This document shows positions 39,685 through 49,215 of a stretch of 64,000 bases of DNA, one piece after another. The stretch comes from Deltaproteobacteria bacterium (GTDB taxonomy: Bacteria; Desulfobacterota; Desulfarculia; JACQYL01), in NCBI GenBank assembly GCA_016208165.1, contig JACQYL010000045.1:1-64000 (forward strand). The letters are read 5' to 3'. Position numbers and translations under genes: made by a program. Under the pieces are notes generated by a model. The model worked only from the letters and a program-made list of their open reading frames with translations, was not told the origin of the DNA and searched no databases. The first letter of the stretch is position 1. Every line of letters starts with the position of its first letter.

Positions 39685-40888
39685 TTAAAATTTCTTTAAA
39701 CACTCCTGGGCCGCGATATGAAGAGGGTCCCAGGACGGCGAAAACGGAGGCGCATAGCACAAATCCATGAGCGCCAGTTCTTCGAGCGGAGTGGGGCGAT
39801 GCAGACATGCGGCGACCACATTGGTGCGGCCTACCGCTCCCTCTTTCCCCACCATCTGTGCGCCCAGCAACCTGCCGGTGGGGCGATCCGCTACCAGCCG
39901 GATGTGAATCGGACTGGCTCCCGGATAGGCCGTGGCCCTGGATTGTACGGTCACAAACCCGCTGACGGGGTGAAATCCCGCCCTGCGTGCTTCAACCTCG
40001 TTCAGACCCGTATAAGCCACTTCCAGCTCGAAGAACTTGAAGCACCAGGATCCTACCACGCCTGGAAATTCGGATGCTTCTCCGCCGATATTTGCTCCGG
40101 CCACCCGGCCCTGTTTGTTCGCCACGTCTCCAAGAGGAACAAACTCCGGTTGCCGCGACACCAGGGTGAACACCCAGCGCAGCCAGCACCATATCAGCGG
40201 AAAAGACGCCGTCCTTGGTTTCGACCCGCAGCCGGTCGGCTTCTTCCACGATAGCCGCCGGCTCGACACCGGGAACGAATCGCACGCCGTTTGCTTTCAT
40301 TTCGTCGAGAACGATCTTGGATAGCTCTTCACCCATTCGCTTCGCGGGCAGATTACCCCGATACAACACCGTGGTATCCAGCCCCCGAAGCCGGAACGCC
40401 TCGCACATCTCCAGGGCTATAAAACCTGCCCCGAGAATAATAACCGACTTCGGCTTACGAGTTTCAATGAAAGTCTTTATTCGGATGGCGTCCTGGAGGC
40501 TTTTCAGGGCGAAGATCCTTCCCGAATGCGCCCCCGGAATATCGGGGAGGATGGATGAGGCGCCGGCCGCGTATACCAACTTGTCGAAAGACCACCTTTT
40601 TCCTCTGGAGTCCAGGGCCGTTCCTTGATTGAAATCCAATTCTTCGACGGCCGTGTTCAGATGAACATGTATACCCGACTTTTCGAACTCCTCCGGCGTT
40701 CGGGCGATGATCTCTTCCGGCGTAGCGATCATATCCGCGATGTAGTAGGGGGTCGGGCACGCCGCATAGGAAACGTGGGGTCCCGCCTCGATGATATGGA
40801 TATCGAGGTCCGGCTTTAGTCGTTTTGCCTTGGCTGCGGCGCTCGGACCGCCTGCCCCCCCGCCGACCACAACGACTCGTTCTGCCAT
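39685..40888 (-). pseudogene. CoA-disulfide reductase / NADH oxidase-type flavoenzyme, internal deletion
   Basis: The N-terminal part has the FAD motif VVVVGGGAGGPSAAAKA, the redox Cys in VSYAACPTPYYI and the NAD motif SVIILGAGFIALEMCEAF. The C-terminal part, in another frame, has FVPLGDVANKQGRVAG and the dimerisation domain ending APPFSPSWDPLHIAAQE. Between them, near 40159-40169, reading passes from LGVHP to LVSRQPEF. In relatives about 43 residues stand there, including the second FAD motif YAAGDCAE. The gene is therefore broken by an internal deletion and frameshift. The ATG at 40888 has AGGAG 6 bases upstream. Intact family members reduce CoA disulfides, polysulfide or oxygen. Confidence 0.85.
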
Positions 40889-41743
40889 GGTGTTCTCCTG
40901 GGTGGTTCTTTTGTCCGGTGTTTCTATGGTGCGTTGTTCTTCTTGAGTCTTGACGAAGTTCATCGGATTCGAACGGTGTTCGTATCGCGCGTGGTTTCCC
41001 GGACCGCGACCCGGCCAGGGGATGTTCTGAAACGGATGCGCCCGGTTCCGGTTGGTGCTCCTCGGCCGCGGCTTGGGGCCGCAGGGGCCGGATTCCAGCC
41101 GCGTTTTACGCCGAGGAAGAACCTCACGCGCCAAGACTAAAACGTCAACACTGTATCCTTGTTTCCGGAGATATGCAATAGTCACGACAGGCTTTCGTAT
41201 GACGGCGGATCGTCAGGCTCGCCAGGCGAGTAGCATTCCCGGAGCCCGATTGAGCCGCTGACAAAACGGCAGGTTCCTCGGGCGGACTCGGGAAAGAGTT
41301 CAGGCGTATTGTAGTCAGCACGAGACCGGAGTGGGGAGGCGCCGCGCAGGCCGGACGAGCCGGAGAAATCGCATCCTTCGCCAAGCGGATTCATGGTTCG
41401 GCTAGTTGTCGAGAGCGTTCCCGAAGCCAATGCCGTTATGGCTCAATACTTAGATATCATGGGCGTTCGTGCGTAATAGGGGAAGATATCGCGACTGATT
41501 TCGGACGGCGTCCGCGTGCAACTTTGTTCAAGGCGCGAAAGGACTGAACACGGATTCAATCGGTATCTTGAGACCTCTGTTACCGGCTCCGAGTAACAAG
41601 GGAGATGTTTTAAGAAATCTAGATATTGAATTACATCACAATACATTTTTCGTTGGACAACGATTCCGACTCACTATATACTTACTTCGTTCGGGGCGCT
41701 AAGCTAGGCGGTTTTTTCATTCTTCGATATTGGGAGACCGTCG
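40889..41743. other. Long intergenic region
   Basis: These 855 bases hold no gene I can support. A minus-strand frame continues upstream of the flavoenzyme start for about 100 codons but has no protein features. The right end contains a promoter (41653-41682) for the small broken gene that follows. Confidence 0.45.
41653..41682 (+). promoter_or_regulatory. Promoter of the small Cys-rich gene
   Basis: TTGGAC at 41653-41658 and TATACT at 41677-41682 are separated by 18 bases, giving a plausible housekeeping promoter. Transcription would start near 41689, about 55 bases before the ATG at 41744. Confidence 0.5.
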
Positions 41744-42041
41744 ATGTCCGGATGTGCCAATCCTCAGGCATCCCCTGAAGGAAGAGGGGTACGCAATGTG
41801 GTATGCCCCTATTACGAGCGGTGTTTGGATGCGGTGTTTGGATCAAGCCTGTCAGAGCAATTGGCGGGGTTGGACGTGCATAGAATGCGGACACGTGAAC
41901 TCCAGGGAAGAGATTCCCGCTGTGGTGGAAACCTTCGGTTGCAAACTCATCATCGGACTGATTTTCAAACCCTCCCTCTTCAGCCGGTACTTGTACACCC
42001 CTTCGCGAAACAGGCTATACAGTAGCACCACAAGCGATTAG
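41744..42041 (+). pseudogene. Small Cys-rich protein gene broken by a 13-bp tandem duplication
   Basis: The frame opens with ATG at 41744 (GGGAG upstream) and encodes RNVVCPYYERCLD before running into unrelated sequence. A second frame from about 41830 encodes RCLDQACQSNWRGWTCIECG. The two overlap in RCLD because GCGGTGTTTGGAT occurs twice in perfect tandem, at 41818-41830 and 41831-41843. Removing one copy joins the frames into a 94-residue protein with the Cys pattern CPYYERC...C...CIEC, expected to bind zinc or a metal centre. The type is not one I can name. Start, ribosome site and promoter are intact. Confidence 0.75.
41818..41843 (+). repeat. Perfect 13-bp tandem duplication
   Basis: Two adjacent identical copies of GCGGTGTTTGGAT lie inside the small Cys-rich gene and shift its frame by one base. 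Slippage between the copies could restore or destroy the frame. Confidence 0.95.
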
Positions 42042-42441
42042 GTGATTTCGAAGGTCACCGGCAGCCGAAATGGGGGCGCTCGGTTTGCGCCCTCGACGCC
42101 CATCCGCTTCGGGTTTTCCCCCACGCCATACCCGTGCGGCGAGCTGCTTGGGAAGCACTCCACGCACGATAGAAGATGTTCTTCTTTCCGGACTCCCCGA
42201 ACCGAGCGGCAGCACGCCGATCGCCTCCCTATGGCCTCTGCCCGACACGCCGTCTCTCCCCCAACGATCCAGGAACAGTTCGAGGTTCCCTTTTCATCGT
42301 TCTTACTGTATGATAGAAGATATTTTGTAATCACGGTTCAACCCTTCGACTTCGACTGTTGTTCTCAATCAAAGCGATAAAAAGACGTTTCGGTGAGTAA
42401 GCTCACTCATGCACGATGACCCATTGAGGAGGAGAGCGTTT
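42042..42441. other. Intergenic region upstream of the Lon-related gene
   Basis: No gene is supported in these 400 bases. A short inverted repeat GTGAG/CTCAC lies near 42393-42406, about 40 bases before the Lon start. No well-spaced promoter hexamers were identified with confidence. Confidence 0.4.
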
Positions 42442-44928
42442 ATGGCCCGAGGAAGATCATATAAAGAAATACCGGTCGAGGAACTGCGGTGGCGACTGGA
42501 CCCGAGTACATTGCCTTTTGAGACTACGGAGGAACTCGAACCCACGTCGGATCTCATCGGCCAGAAGAGAGCCTTGGAGGCCTTCCGATTTGGCGTCGAG
42601 ATGGAAAAAAGCGGGTATAACATCTTTGTGACGGGAATGACCGGCTCTGAAAAGAATCACGCCATCGAGCGGTTGCTCAAACAGATGATAATGAAAGACC
42701 GGATACCCGACGACCTCTGCTACGTCAATAACTTCGGAAAGATTGAAGCGCCTCAGCTGATTCGCCTTCCAGCCGGCACCGGAGGCGAATTCAAATCCGA
42801 CTCCGATGCGCTCCTGGAACAACTCAAGGTCAATGTGCCCATGCTCTTCGAGAGCGAAGACTATTTGAACATGAAAAAGGACATCCTCGAAAAGTATGAG
42901 GAGCAGGGCAAGAAATTTTTCAAAGAAATCGGGAACAAAGTAAAGGACGAGGGGTTCGCTCTTGTCGAAATGCAGATCGGTCCGATAAAGCGGCCGGTGG
43001 TCATGCCGATGATAGAGGACAAACCCGTTCATATCGACCAGATAGAAGCCATGGTGGAGGCCGGCAACTTTCCCAAAGAAAAATTCGACAAGATGAAGCG
43101 CAAACAGGCCGAACTCACGGACCAGATTGACCGTGTGTTTCTCGAAATGCGCGACATGGATCGCGAGGTCAAGAAGAAACTCGAGGAAATGGACCGCTAC
43201 CTCTTTCTCAAAAGCGTAGCGGATCCGATCAATGCCCTGAAAGCCAAGTACAAGATCAAGACTGTAACTCACTTTTTGGACAGCATGATCGAAGACATGG
43301 CGTCCAACCTCGATATTTTCAAACAAAAACAACAGTATATGCCTGGTATACCTATTCCGCAGGCCGTAGAATCGGACCCCTTTCAACCCTACCAGGTGAA
43401 TCTGTTTGTTGACAATTCGGAATGTAAGACGCCTCCCATCATTATCGAAAGCTATCCGACATACCGGAATCTTTTTGGCTCCATCGAACGGATTGTGGAC
43501 CGGACGGGAGTGTGGCGTACGGATTTCAGCCGGATCAAGGCCGGATCGTTTATTCAGGCGAACGGGGGCTATTTGATCTTGAACCTGATGGATGCCATTC
43601 TGGAGCCGGGAGTGTGGCCCTCGCTAAAAAGGGCGCTAAAAACGGACCGTTATGAACTTCAATCCTATGACCCGTTCTTCTTGTTCACAACCACGGGCCT
43701 CAAACCGGAGCCCATTGAAATCGACGTAAAGGTCATCATGGTAGGAGACTTGCGATCGTACAACATCCTATACCACTATGACCCGGACGTTCCTAGAATT
43801 TTCAAGGTTCGAGCGGACTTCGACCCGGTCATGGACCGGAAAGACGAAGCCATCAGCCAATACTCGGGCTTCATACGGAGGAAGGTCGAGGAGGAAAAGT
43901 TGCTTCCGTTTCACAGGACGGCGGTCGCTGCCATTGTCGAGCATTCCGTGCGTCTCGCCGGCCGGAAAGATAAGTTATCGACCCATTTCCACCAGATTAC
44001 CGATTTGATGCTCGAAGCCGACCTGTTGGCCAAACGTGAAAACGCCGAGACGGTCCGCGATGCTCACGTCGAAGCAGCGATCGAAGCGCGCATCTACCGA
44101 TCCAACATGATCGAAGAAAAGATCCAGGCAATGATCGATAGAGGCACGTTGATGATCGACACCGATGGCGCAGTCGTAGGTCAGGTGAACGGTCTGTCCG
44201 TGTACGATCTCGGAGATTACGCCTTTGGAAAACCTACCCGAATCACGGCAACCACAAGCATGGGCCGCGCAGGCATTATCAACATAGAACGGGAGGCGGA
44301 CCTGTCCGGCAGCACACACAACAAGGGCATGCTCATCCTGGGAGGTTATCTCAGAGAGAAATACGCACAAGATAAGCCGCTTTCCGTCAGCGCCAGCATT
44401 GCGTTCGAGCAATCGTATTCGGGTGTCGACGGCGACAGTGCGTCTTCAACCGAGATTTACGCCTTGCTGAGCAGTCTGGCCGAAGTGCCCATTCGGCAAG
44501 ACCTCGCAGTGACCGGCTCCGTAAACCAGCACGGTGAAATCCAGCCCATCGGCGGGGTAAACTGGAAAGTTGAAGGCTTTTTTGAATGCTGCAAGGCGAA
44601 GGGTTTGACAGGCAAGCAGGGAGTTCTGATCCCCCATCGCAACACCGAAGATCTCCAGCTCAAGCAAGACGTAATCGAGGCCGTCAAAGAAAAGAAATTC
44701 CATCTTTATCCGGTCGAAACCATCGACCAGGGGATCGAAATCCTGACCGGCATGAGCGCGGGAAACCGCGACGCCAAAGGCGCTTATCCGAAAGGCAGCA
44801 TTAACGATCTAGTGAACCGAAAATTGGAGAGCCTCGCCAAGGGCTTGGCCGAATTCGGGAAAGAAGCGGAAAACAAGGCCGCAGGCAAAAAACGAACCGC
44901 CCGGAAGAAGCCCGAAGACAAAGAATAG
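42442..44928 (+). CDS. Lon-related ATP-dependent protease (AAA_32/LonB-like, YcbZ family)
   Basis: This 828-residue protein belongs to the Lon-like family of E. coli YcbZ. The N-terminal AAA module has a divergent Walker A, GMTGSEKN, with Lys71 but Glu before it where Gly is usual. A coiled-coil insertion rich in Glu and Lys spans about residues 140-270. The C-terminal protease domain has the Ser/Lys dyad Ser666 (GVDGDSASSTE) and Lys709 (GGVNWKVEG), 43 residues apart as in Lon. The ATG at 42442 follows GAGGAGGAG; an ATG at 42409 is less likely. It leads a stretch of protein quality-control genes. Confidence 0.93.
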   Translation: MARGRSYKEIPVEELRWRLDPSTLPFETTEELEPTSDLIGQKRALEAFRFGVEMEKSGYNIFVTGMTGSEKNHAIERLLKQMIMKDRIPDDLCYVNNFGKIEAPQLIRLPAGTGGEFKSDSDALLEQLKVNVPMLFESEDYLNMKKDILEKYEEQGKKFFKEIGNKVKDEGFALVEMQIGPIKRPVVMPMIEDKPVHIDQIEAMVEAGNFPKEKFDKMKRKQAELTDQIDRVFLEMRDMDREVKKKLEEMDRYLFLKSVADPINALKAKYKIKTVTHFLDSMIEDMASNLDIFKQKQQYMPGIPIPQAVESDPFQPYQVNLFVDNSECKTPPIIIESYPTYRNLFGSIERIVDRTGVWRTDFSRIKAGSFIQANGGYLILNLMDAILEPGVWPSLKRALKTDRYELQSYDPFFLFTTTGLKPEPIEIDVKVIMVGDLRSYNILYHYDPDVPRIFKVRADFDPVMDRKDEAISQYSGFIRRKVEEEKLLPFHRTAVAAIVEHSVRLAGRKDKLSTHFHQITDLMLEADLLAKRENAETVRDAHVEAAIEARIYRSNMIEEKIQAMIDRGTLMIDTDGAVVGQVNGLSVYDLGDYAFGKPTRITATTSMGRAGIINIEREADLSGSTHNKGMLILGGYLREKYAQDKPLSVSASIAFEQSYSGVDGDSASSTEIYALLSSLAEVPIRQDLAVTGSVNQHGEIQPIGGVNWKVEGFFECCKAKGLTGKQGVLIPHRNTEDLQLKQDVIEAVKEKKFHLYPVETIDQGIEILTGMSAGNRDAKGAYPKGSINDLVNRKLESLAKGLAEFGKEAENKAAGKKRTARKKPEDKE

Positions 44929-45166
44929 GAACCGTTCGTGGCTGAATGCCTCCCCGGAAACACAAGGACTTTCAATGTCATCGATTCTCCGGAGGGAAGG
45001 CGACGGATCGAATAGAGCTTGCTTCGGATCATGCGGGATTGAGAGCCACGGGCCGGCTCGACGGTAGGCTTCCATTACCCTCGAACGCAGCCCGAGGGGA
45101 CTCTTTGCACACACACGGCGGGAGGGCGTCCCTCCGCTTTTCAAGTTGCGGAACACATGGTTTCAT

Positions 45167-46342
45167 ATGGGAAAAAACGCAGATTACTATAAAATATTGG
45201 GTGTCTCGAAGAGCGCCACGCAGGAGGAAATAAAAAAGGCCTATCGAAAGCTGGCCCGAAAGTGGCACCCGGATATCAACCCAGGGAATTCAGAGTCTGA
45301 AGAGAGGTTTAAGGACATCTCTATGGCATTCGACACCTTGGGCAATCCCGAGCGGCGTAAACTGTATGATGAATTCGGCGAAGAAGGTCTCGCCCAGGGA
45401 TTTGACGCAGAGAAGGCGCGCCAATATAAGGCGTGGCAATCCTCGACCCGTGCAGGCTCCGGAGGTTTCCGGGCGTCGGCGGGCGGCTTCGGATTTGATG
45501 ACCTGTTCGGGAAGCGCCAGTACGGACAATACCATCAATATGAAGACGTATTTCAAGACCTGTTCACTGGAGGGAAGCAAGGATTCGCCCAGCGTCCCAG
45601 GTCCAGGGGCCGGGACATCGAGCACACCATGGAAGTCGATTTCATGTCCTCATTGCGAGGCATCGAGACCCTTCTTTCCATGGAGAAGTTGGAAACTTGT
45701 CCCAATTGTGGCGGTTCGGGCTCCGATCCCAACGTCGAACTGAAAATATGCCCTTCTTGCAAAGGTTCCGGCCGCATCTCCGTTGCAGAGGGCCCCATTC
45801 CTTTTTCACGCCCCTGCCCCGAATGCCAGGGACAAGGCCGAGTAGGCCGCCCCTGCCCCGTATGTTACGGAGAAGGCCGTAAACAGGTCACGGCCACCAT
45901 TAAAGTGTCCATTCCTAGAGGTGTCCGAGACGGCTTTCGCGTTCGAGTTGCCGGAAAAGGAGAGCCCGGCTCTTCCGGTGGGCCGCCGGGCGATCTCTAT
46001 CTCATCATTCGAGTGAAACCGCATCCATTGCTGACCCGAAAAGGCGACGATCTCATATATGGGCTTCCGGTAACCGTTGAGGAGACGCTTGCGGGAGGGT
46101 CTATTGTCGTCCCCACTCCTGACGGTTCCGTAAGCCTCAAGATCCCGCCGGGAAGTCAAAGCGGCAAGCTGCTCCGTCTAAAGGGGAAAGGGGCCGAGAA
46201 TCCCAAAACGAAGAAATCGGGAGACCTCTTGGTTAAATTGGACGTCCGGGTCCCGGAAACAAGCGATCAAGAAGCCGTGGAGGCCGCCAAAGTGCTCTCT
46301 CGGTTTTATAGCGAAAACCCAAGGGCGAACTTGAGGTTCTAA
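45167..46342 (+). CDS. DnaJ-type co-chaperone with zinc-finger domain
   Basis: J-proteins stimulate DnaK ATPase and hand over substrates. The 391-residue product has a J domain with HPD at residues 34-36, a Gly/Phe-rich linker (about 75-130), a zinc domain with four CxxC motifs (CPNCGGSG, CPSCKGSG, CPECQGQG, CPVCYGEG), and two C-terminal substrate-binding domains. It is therefore a full DnaJ type, although its partner, a CbpM-like gene, usually accompanies zinc-less CbpA. The ATG at 45167 has no strong ribosome site; a TTG at 45146 is the alternative. Confidence 0.95.
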   Translation: MGKNADYYKILGVSKSATQEEIKKAYRKLARKWHPDINPGNSESEERFKDISMAFDTLGNPERRKLYDEFGEEGLAQGFDAEKARQYKAWQSSTRAGSGGFRASAGGFGFDDLFGKRQYGQYHQYEDVFQDLFTGGKQGFAQRPRSRGRDIEHTMEVDFMSSLRGIETLLSMEKLETCPNCGGSGSDPNVELKICPSCKGSGRISVAEGPIPFSRPCPECQGQGRVGRPCPVCYGEGRKQVTATIKVSIPRGVRDGFRVRVAGKGEPGSSGGPPGDLYLIIRVKPHPLLTRKGDDLIYGLPVTVEETLAGGSIVVPTPDGSVSLKIPPGSQSGKLLRLKGKGAENPKTKKSGDLLVKLDVRVPETSDQEAVEAAKVLSRFYSENPRANLRF

Positions 46343-46656
46343 TGGCGACTAAAGAACACCTCACCTTCACTGAGATAAAGGAACTGCTGCAGATAAGCGA
46401 ACAGTTCCTGGAGGAACTCGAGGCCGAAGAGATCGTCCGATCCATTTGCGAGCCCGGCCAGGAAAGACGTTACCTGCCCCGCGAAGCTGAAAAGGTTCGG
46501 GTCGCTCGCGTCCTGGTGAACGATATGGGAGTGAATCTGGAGGGAGTGGAAGTCATCCTCAGGATGCGTGAAACAATGTTCGACATGCGGGCCCAGATGG
46601 ACCGAATCCTCGAATGCATCCTTGCTGACATCAAGAAGGAATTCGTGGAAAAGTGA
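46342..46656 (+). CDS. CbpM-like chaperone-modulator (MerR-related)
   Basis: CbpM proteins bind the J domain of CbpA and restrain it. The 104-residue product starts with a small helix-turn-helix-like part (FTEIKELLQISEQFLEELEAE, quoted here only as EIKELLQISEQFLEEL) and a helical tail. Its ATG overlaps the dnaJ stop by one base (TAATG), so translation is coupled and one-to-one production is likely. A HspR-type repressor is an alternative, since both have MerR-like folds. Confidence 0.85.
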   Translation: MATKEHLTFTEIKELLQISEQFLEELEAEEIVRSICEPGQERRYLPREAEKVRVARVLVNDMGVNLEGVEVILRMRETMFDMRAQMDRILECILADIKKEFVEK

Positions 46657-46762
46657 ACCGCGGGAGCGTGAGGATCCCGTCCGGGGATTGTCCTTGTCGC
46701 CCCCTTCCTATCCGGTCAACAGGCGCACCCGATTGCTTTTTGCCGTCGGTTTCCGCCGGCAT

Positions 46763-48437
46763 TCATGAAGGCAAGACTGCGTGTTGATCCTCCGGCGGTA
46801 ATATCGGATCCGCGTGTCGGGATTCCGGCCAGAGGCGGCGTTCGATTTCCCGAGTGAGCGGGAGCAGCGTTTCTTCATCAAGGGCGGATATGCTTAGAGC
46901 GTGGTTGCGAGCGCTTTCTTGCGCCGCAACCACCGGAGAGACCCGATCCTCCTTATTGAAGACCATTATTCTGGGGCAAATCACCTAGAATTCTCTCCAC
47001 AACCTCGATATGCCGATCGAACATTGCATTGCTCACATCCACAAGATGCAGCAATAGATGCGCATCCTCCAACTGCTCGAGGGTCGCTCTGAAAGCTTCG
47101 ATCAGGTCTTTAGGCAGGTCATGAATGAATCCCACCGTATCCGTTAGGACGATTTCACGTTCTTTCGGGAACTTCAGGCGGCGACTTGTGGGATCCAAGG
47201 TTGCAAACAGCCGATTCTCGACAAATACATGGCTCTTGGTCAGGGTGTTCAATAAGGTCGATTTCCCTGCATTCGTATACCCGATGATGGCGACGATGGG
47301 CACTTCCCTGTCTTGTCGCAGCTTCCGCTGGGTTTTGCGTCGGAGGCGAACCTTTTCAAGTTCGGACTGAAGCCGGTCTATACGCTCCCTGGCGCGCCTT
47401 CGGTTGATCTCGAGCTTGGTTTCACCGGGACCTCTACCTCCTATCCCACCCGTCAAACGGCTCATCGCCGTGTTTTTCGTGACCAGGCGGGGCAACATAT
47501 ATTTCAATTGAGCCAGTTCAACCTGGATTTTGCCCTCACGGGACTGAGCCCGCTGAGCGAAAATGTCCAGGATGAGCTGTGTCCGATCGATAATTTTCAG
47601 CTCGGTGGCGTCGGTGAGACTTCTTACTTGTGATGGGTTCAGGTCATGGTCGAAAATCAGTAAATCGGCGCCCCTCTGGAGGGCCTGGATCACGATTTCA
47701 CTGAGCTTCCCCTTCCCTAACAACGTTGCCGATCCTTGGCGTTTTGCAGACTGGACTATCCTGCCCACGACTCGAAGGCCGGAGGATTGGGCCAGTTCAG
47801 CCAACTCGTCCAGGCGTTCACTGACCAGGACCTTGGGAAGCGTGCTCACACTGACCAACATAGCCCGCTCCTCGTCACCTCCGGTATCGTGCAAGTGCTG
47901 GAAGGTGGCAAACTCCTCTTCCAAGGATTGAATCAGATCCACGAAATCCACCTCTTCGGCGGACCGTGAAAACGGAATGGGACCAATCCGCTCGATGTTG
48001 GCGCCGTCCTTCGGCATCGGCAGAAGATGGGCCGCTTCGACACGAACCGGCTCTCCCCCCACGTCCCTTTCCAGTCCGATAACCGCATCGAGCCTCAACA
48101 GAGCCAGATCAGCCATATCGTCGATGTTCAACCTTTCGCCCGGACGAAGCGTATGAACCAGGCGAAGCCCCTTCAAACGACCCAAACCGTAACGCAAACG
48201 TTCCAGGTTGGGAATCAATAGCCGGCTCGGCTCTCCGACGATAACGAATTCAACCGTTCCCTTGCGATCTATGAGCAGGCCAATGCGCCTTCCGATTTCG
48301 TCGGATAGGACAGAGATTTCTCGCCCCACAGCAAGGGAAATCATTTCATGAGGGGAGATTCGTCGCTGGAAAATACGTGTCAGACGACGGCTGTGATCCG
48401 CCTTCAGCCCTTGAATGTTTCCGGATAAATTGCTTAT
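46763..48437 (-). pseudogene. hflX: GTPase HflX, frameshifted and without a normal start codon
   Basis: HflX rescues stalled ribosomes by splitting them. Homology begins at LSGNIQGLKADHSRRLTRIF, upstream of the first in-frame ATG (48344). The only codon at proper distance (8 bases) from the Shine-Dalgarno AAAGGA is ATA at 48437, suggesting ATG to ATA change. G1 (GYTNAGKST) and G3 (LTDTVGF) are intact. In a run of four C (GGGG at 46973-46976 on the plus strand) one extra base shifts the frame; without it the reading continues DLPRIMVFNKEDRVSP with the G4 motif NKED and the normal C-terminus to 46763. As written the protein lacks G4 and G5. Confidence 0.85.
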
Positions 48438-48606
48438 AGGTTTTGTCCTTTCGTATACTGTTGCGACTTTGAATGAACTCTACTTTTATTGTAAGTCTAC
48501 ATCGAAGTCGAATCAATCCCTATCATCCGAATCATCCCGGCGTTCACGAGCCCGAAGAGCCTGAACCGCCTGAGTCGGACACATTCCATGAAAGGGGGCA
48601 TTTGAT

Positions 48607-49107
48607 ATGGTTGAAATCAACGACGGCGGACATGGGCGTTTTATCGGATCGACCAGACAACTCTTGCACATCGGCGCGCGGAGCGTGGGAGGGTGGCTCG
48701 CCCTTCTCGTCATACTGACGCTGATCCCGCTTGCGGGGGGACCTGCAGCCGCGCAAAACACCGATTCGACAATGCCAAGCATCAGCGACGAACCGAGCGA
48801 CCGGGCCCAGGCGCATTACGAACGAGCCCAACTCCTCGAATCGTGGGGAATGTGGGAAAAAGCCCTGGAGGAATACCGAAGGGTTCTCGAACTTACCGAC
48901 TATGGGCCACATCGGTCCAGCTCTCACTACGAGATCGGCTTCTGTCTGTTCAAACTCGAAAGATACCAGGAGGCCCTGGATGCTTTGAATCAGATTAAGC
49001 CGGAGGATTTACCGGATCCTTCCCTGCAGGAGAGGATCGAAAGCGCTCGGGAAAAAATACTGAAAGCCATGCGCGAACACTCGCAAGGAACCCAGGATCG
49101 ACCCTAA
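48607..49107 (+). CDS. Small secreted or membrane-anchored TPR protein
   Basis: The 166-residue product has a hydrophobic segment at about residues 28-50 that can be a signal peptide or membrane anchor, followed by two or three tetratricopeptide-like repeats (AHYERAQLLESWGMWEKALE and SSHYEIGFCLFKLERYQEAL). It ends in a charged tail. The ATG at 48607 follows GAAAGGGGG. The gene lies divergent from hflX and 108 bases before hsp20. No specific function can be inferred; periplasmic protein binding is most likely. Confidence 0.8.
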   Translation: MVEINDGGHGRFIGSTRQLLHIGARSVGGWLALLVILTLIPLAGGPAAAQNTDSTMPSISDEPSDRAQAHYERAQLLESWGMWEKALEEYRRVLELTDYGPHRSSSHYEIGFCLFKLERYQEALDALNQIKPEDLPDPSLQERIESAREKILKAMREHSQGTQDRP

Positions 49108-49111
49108 CCAC

Positions 49112-49139
49112 TTGACTTTATAAAGATCCTGGTTAATTT
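49112..49139 (+). promoter_or_regulatory. Possible promoter of hsp20
   Basis: TTGACT at 49112-49117 and TAATTT at 49134-49139 are separated by 16 bases. The match to a housekeeping promoter is fair. No inverted repeat of the CIRCE type and no clear heat-shock sigma-32 pattern were recognised. Confidence 0.4.
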
Positions 49140-49215
49140 GCTATCGAAAGCAAGAGGCCGGTAGAACGGCCGAAGGTCGAATATATGAAGATTTGGCAGT
49201 GAAGGAGGTGTGATT

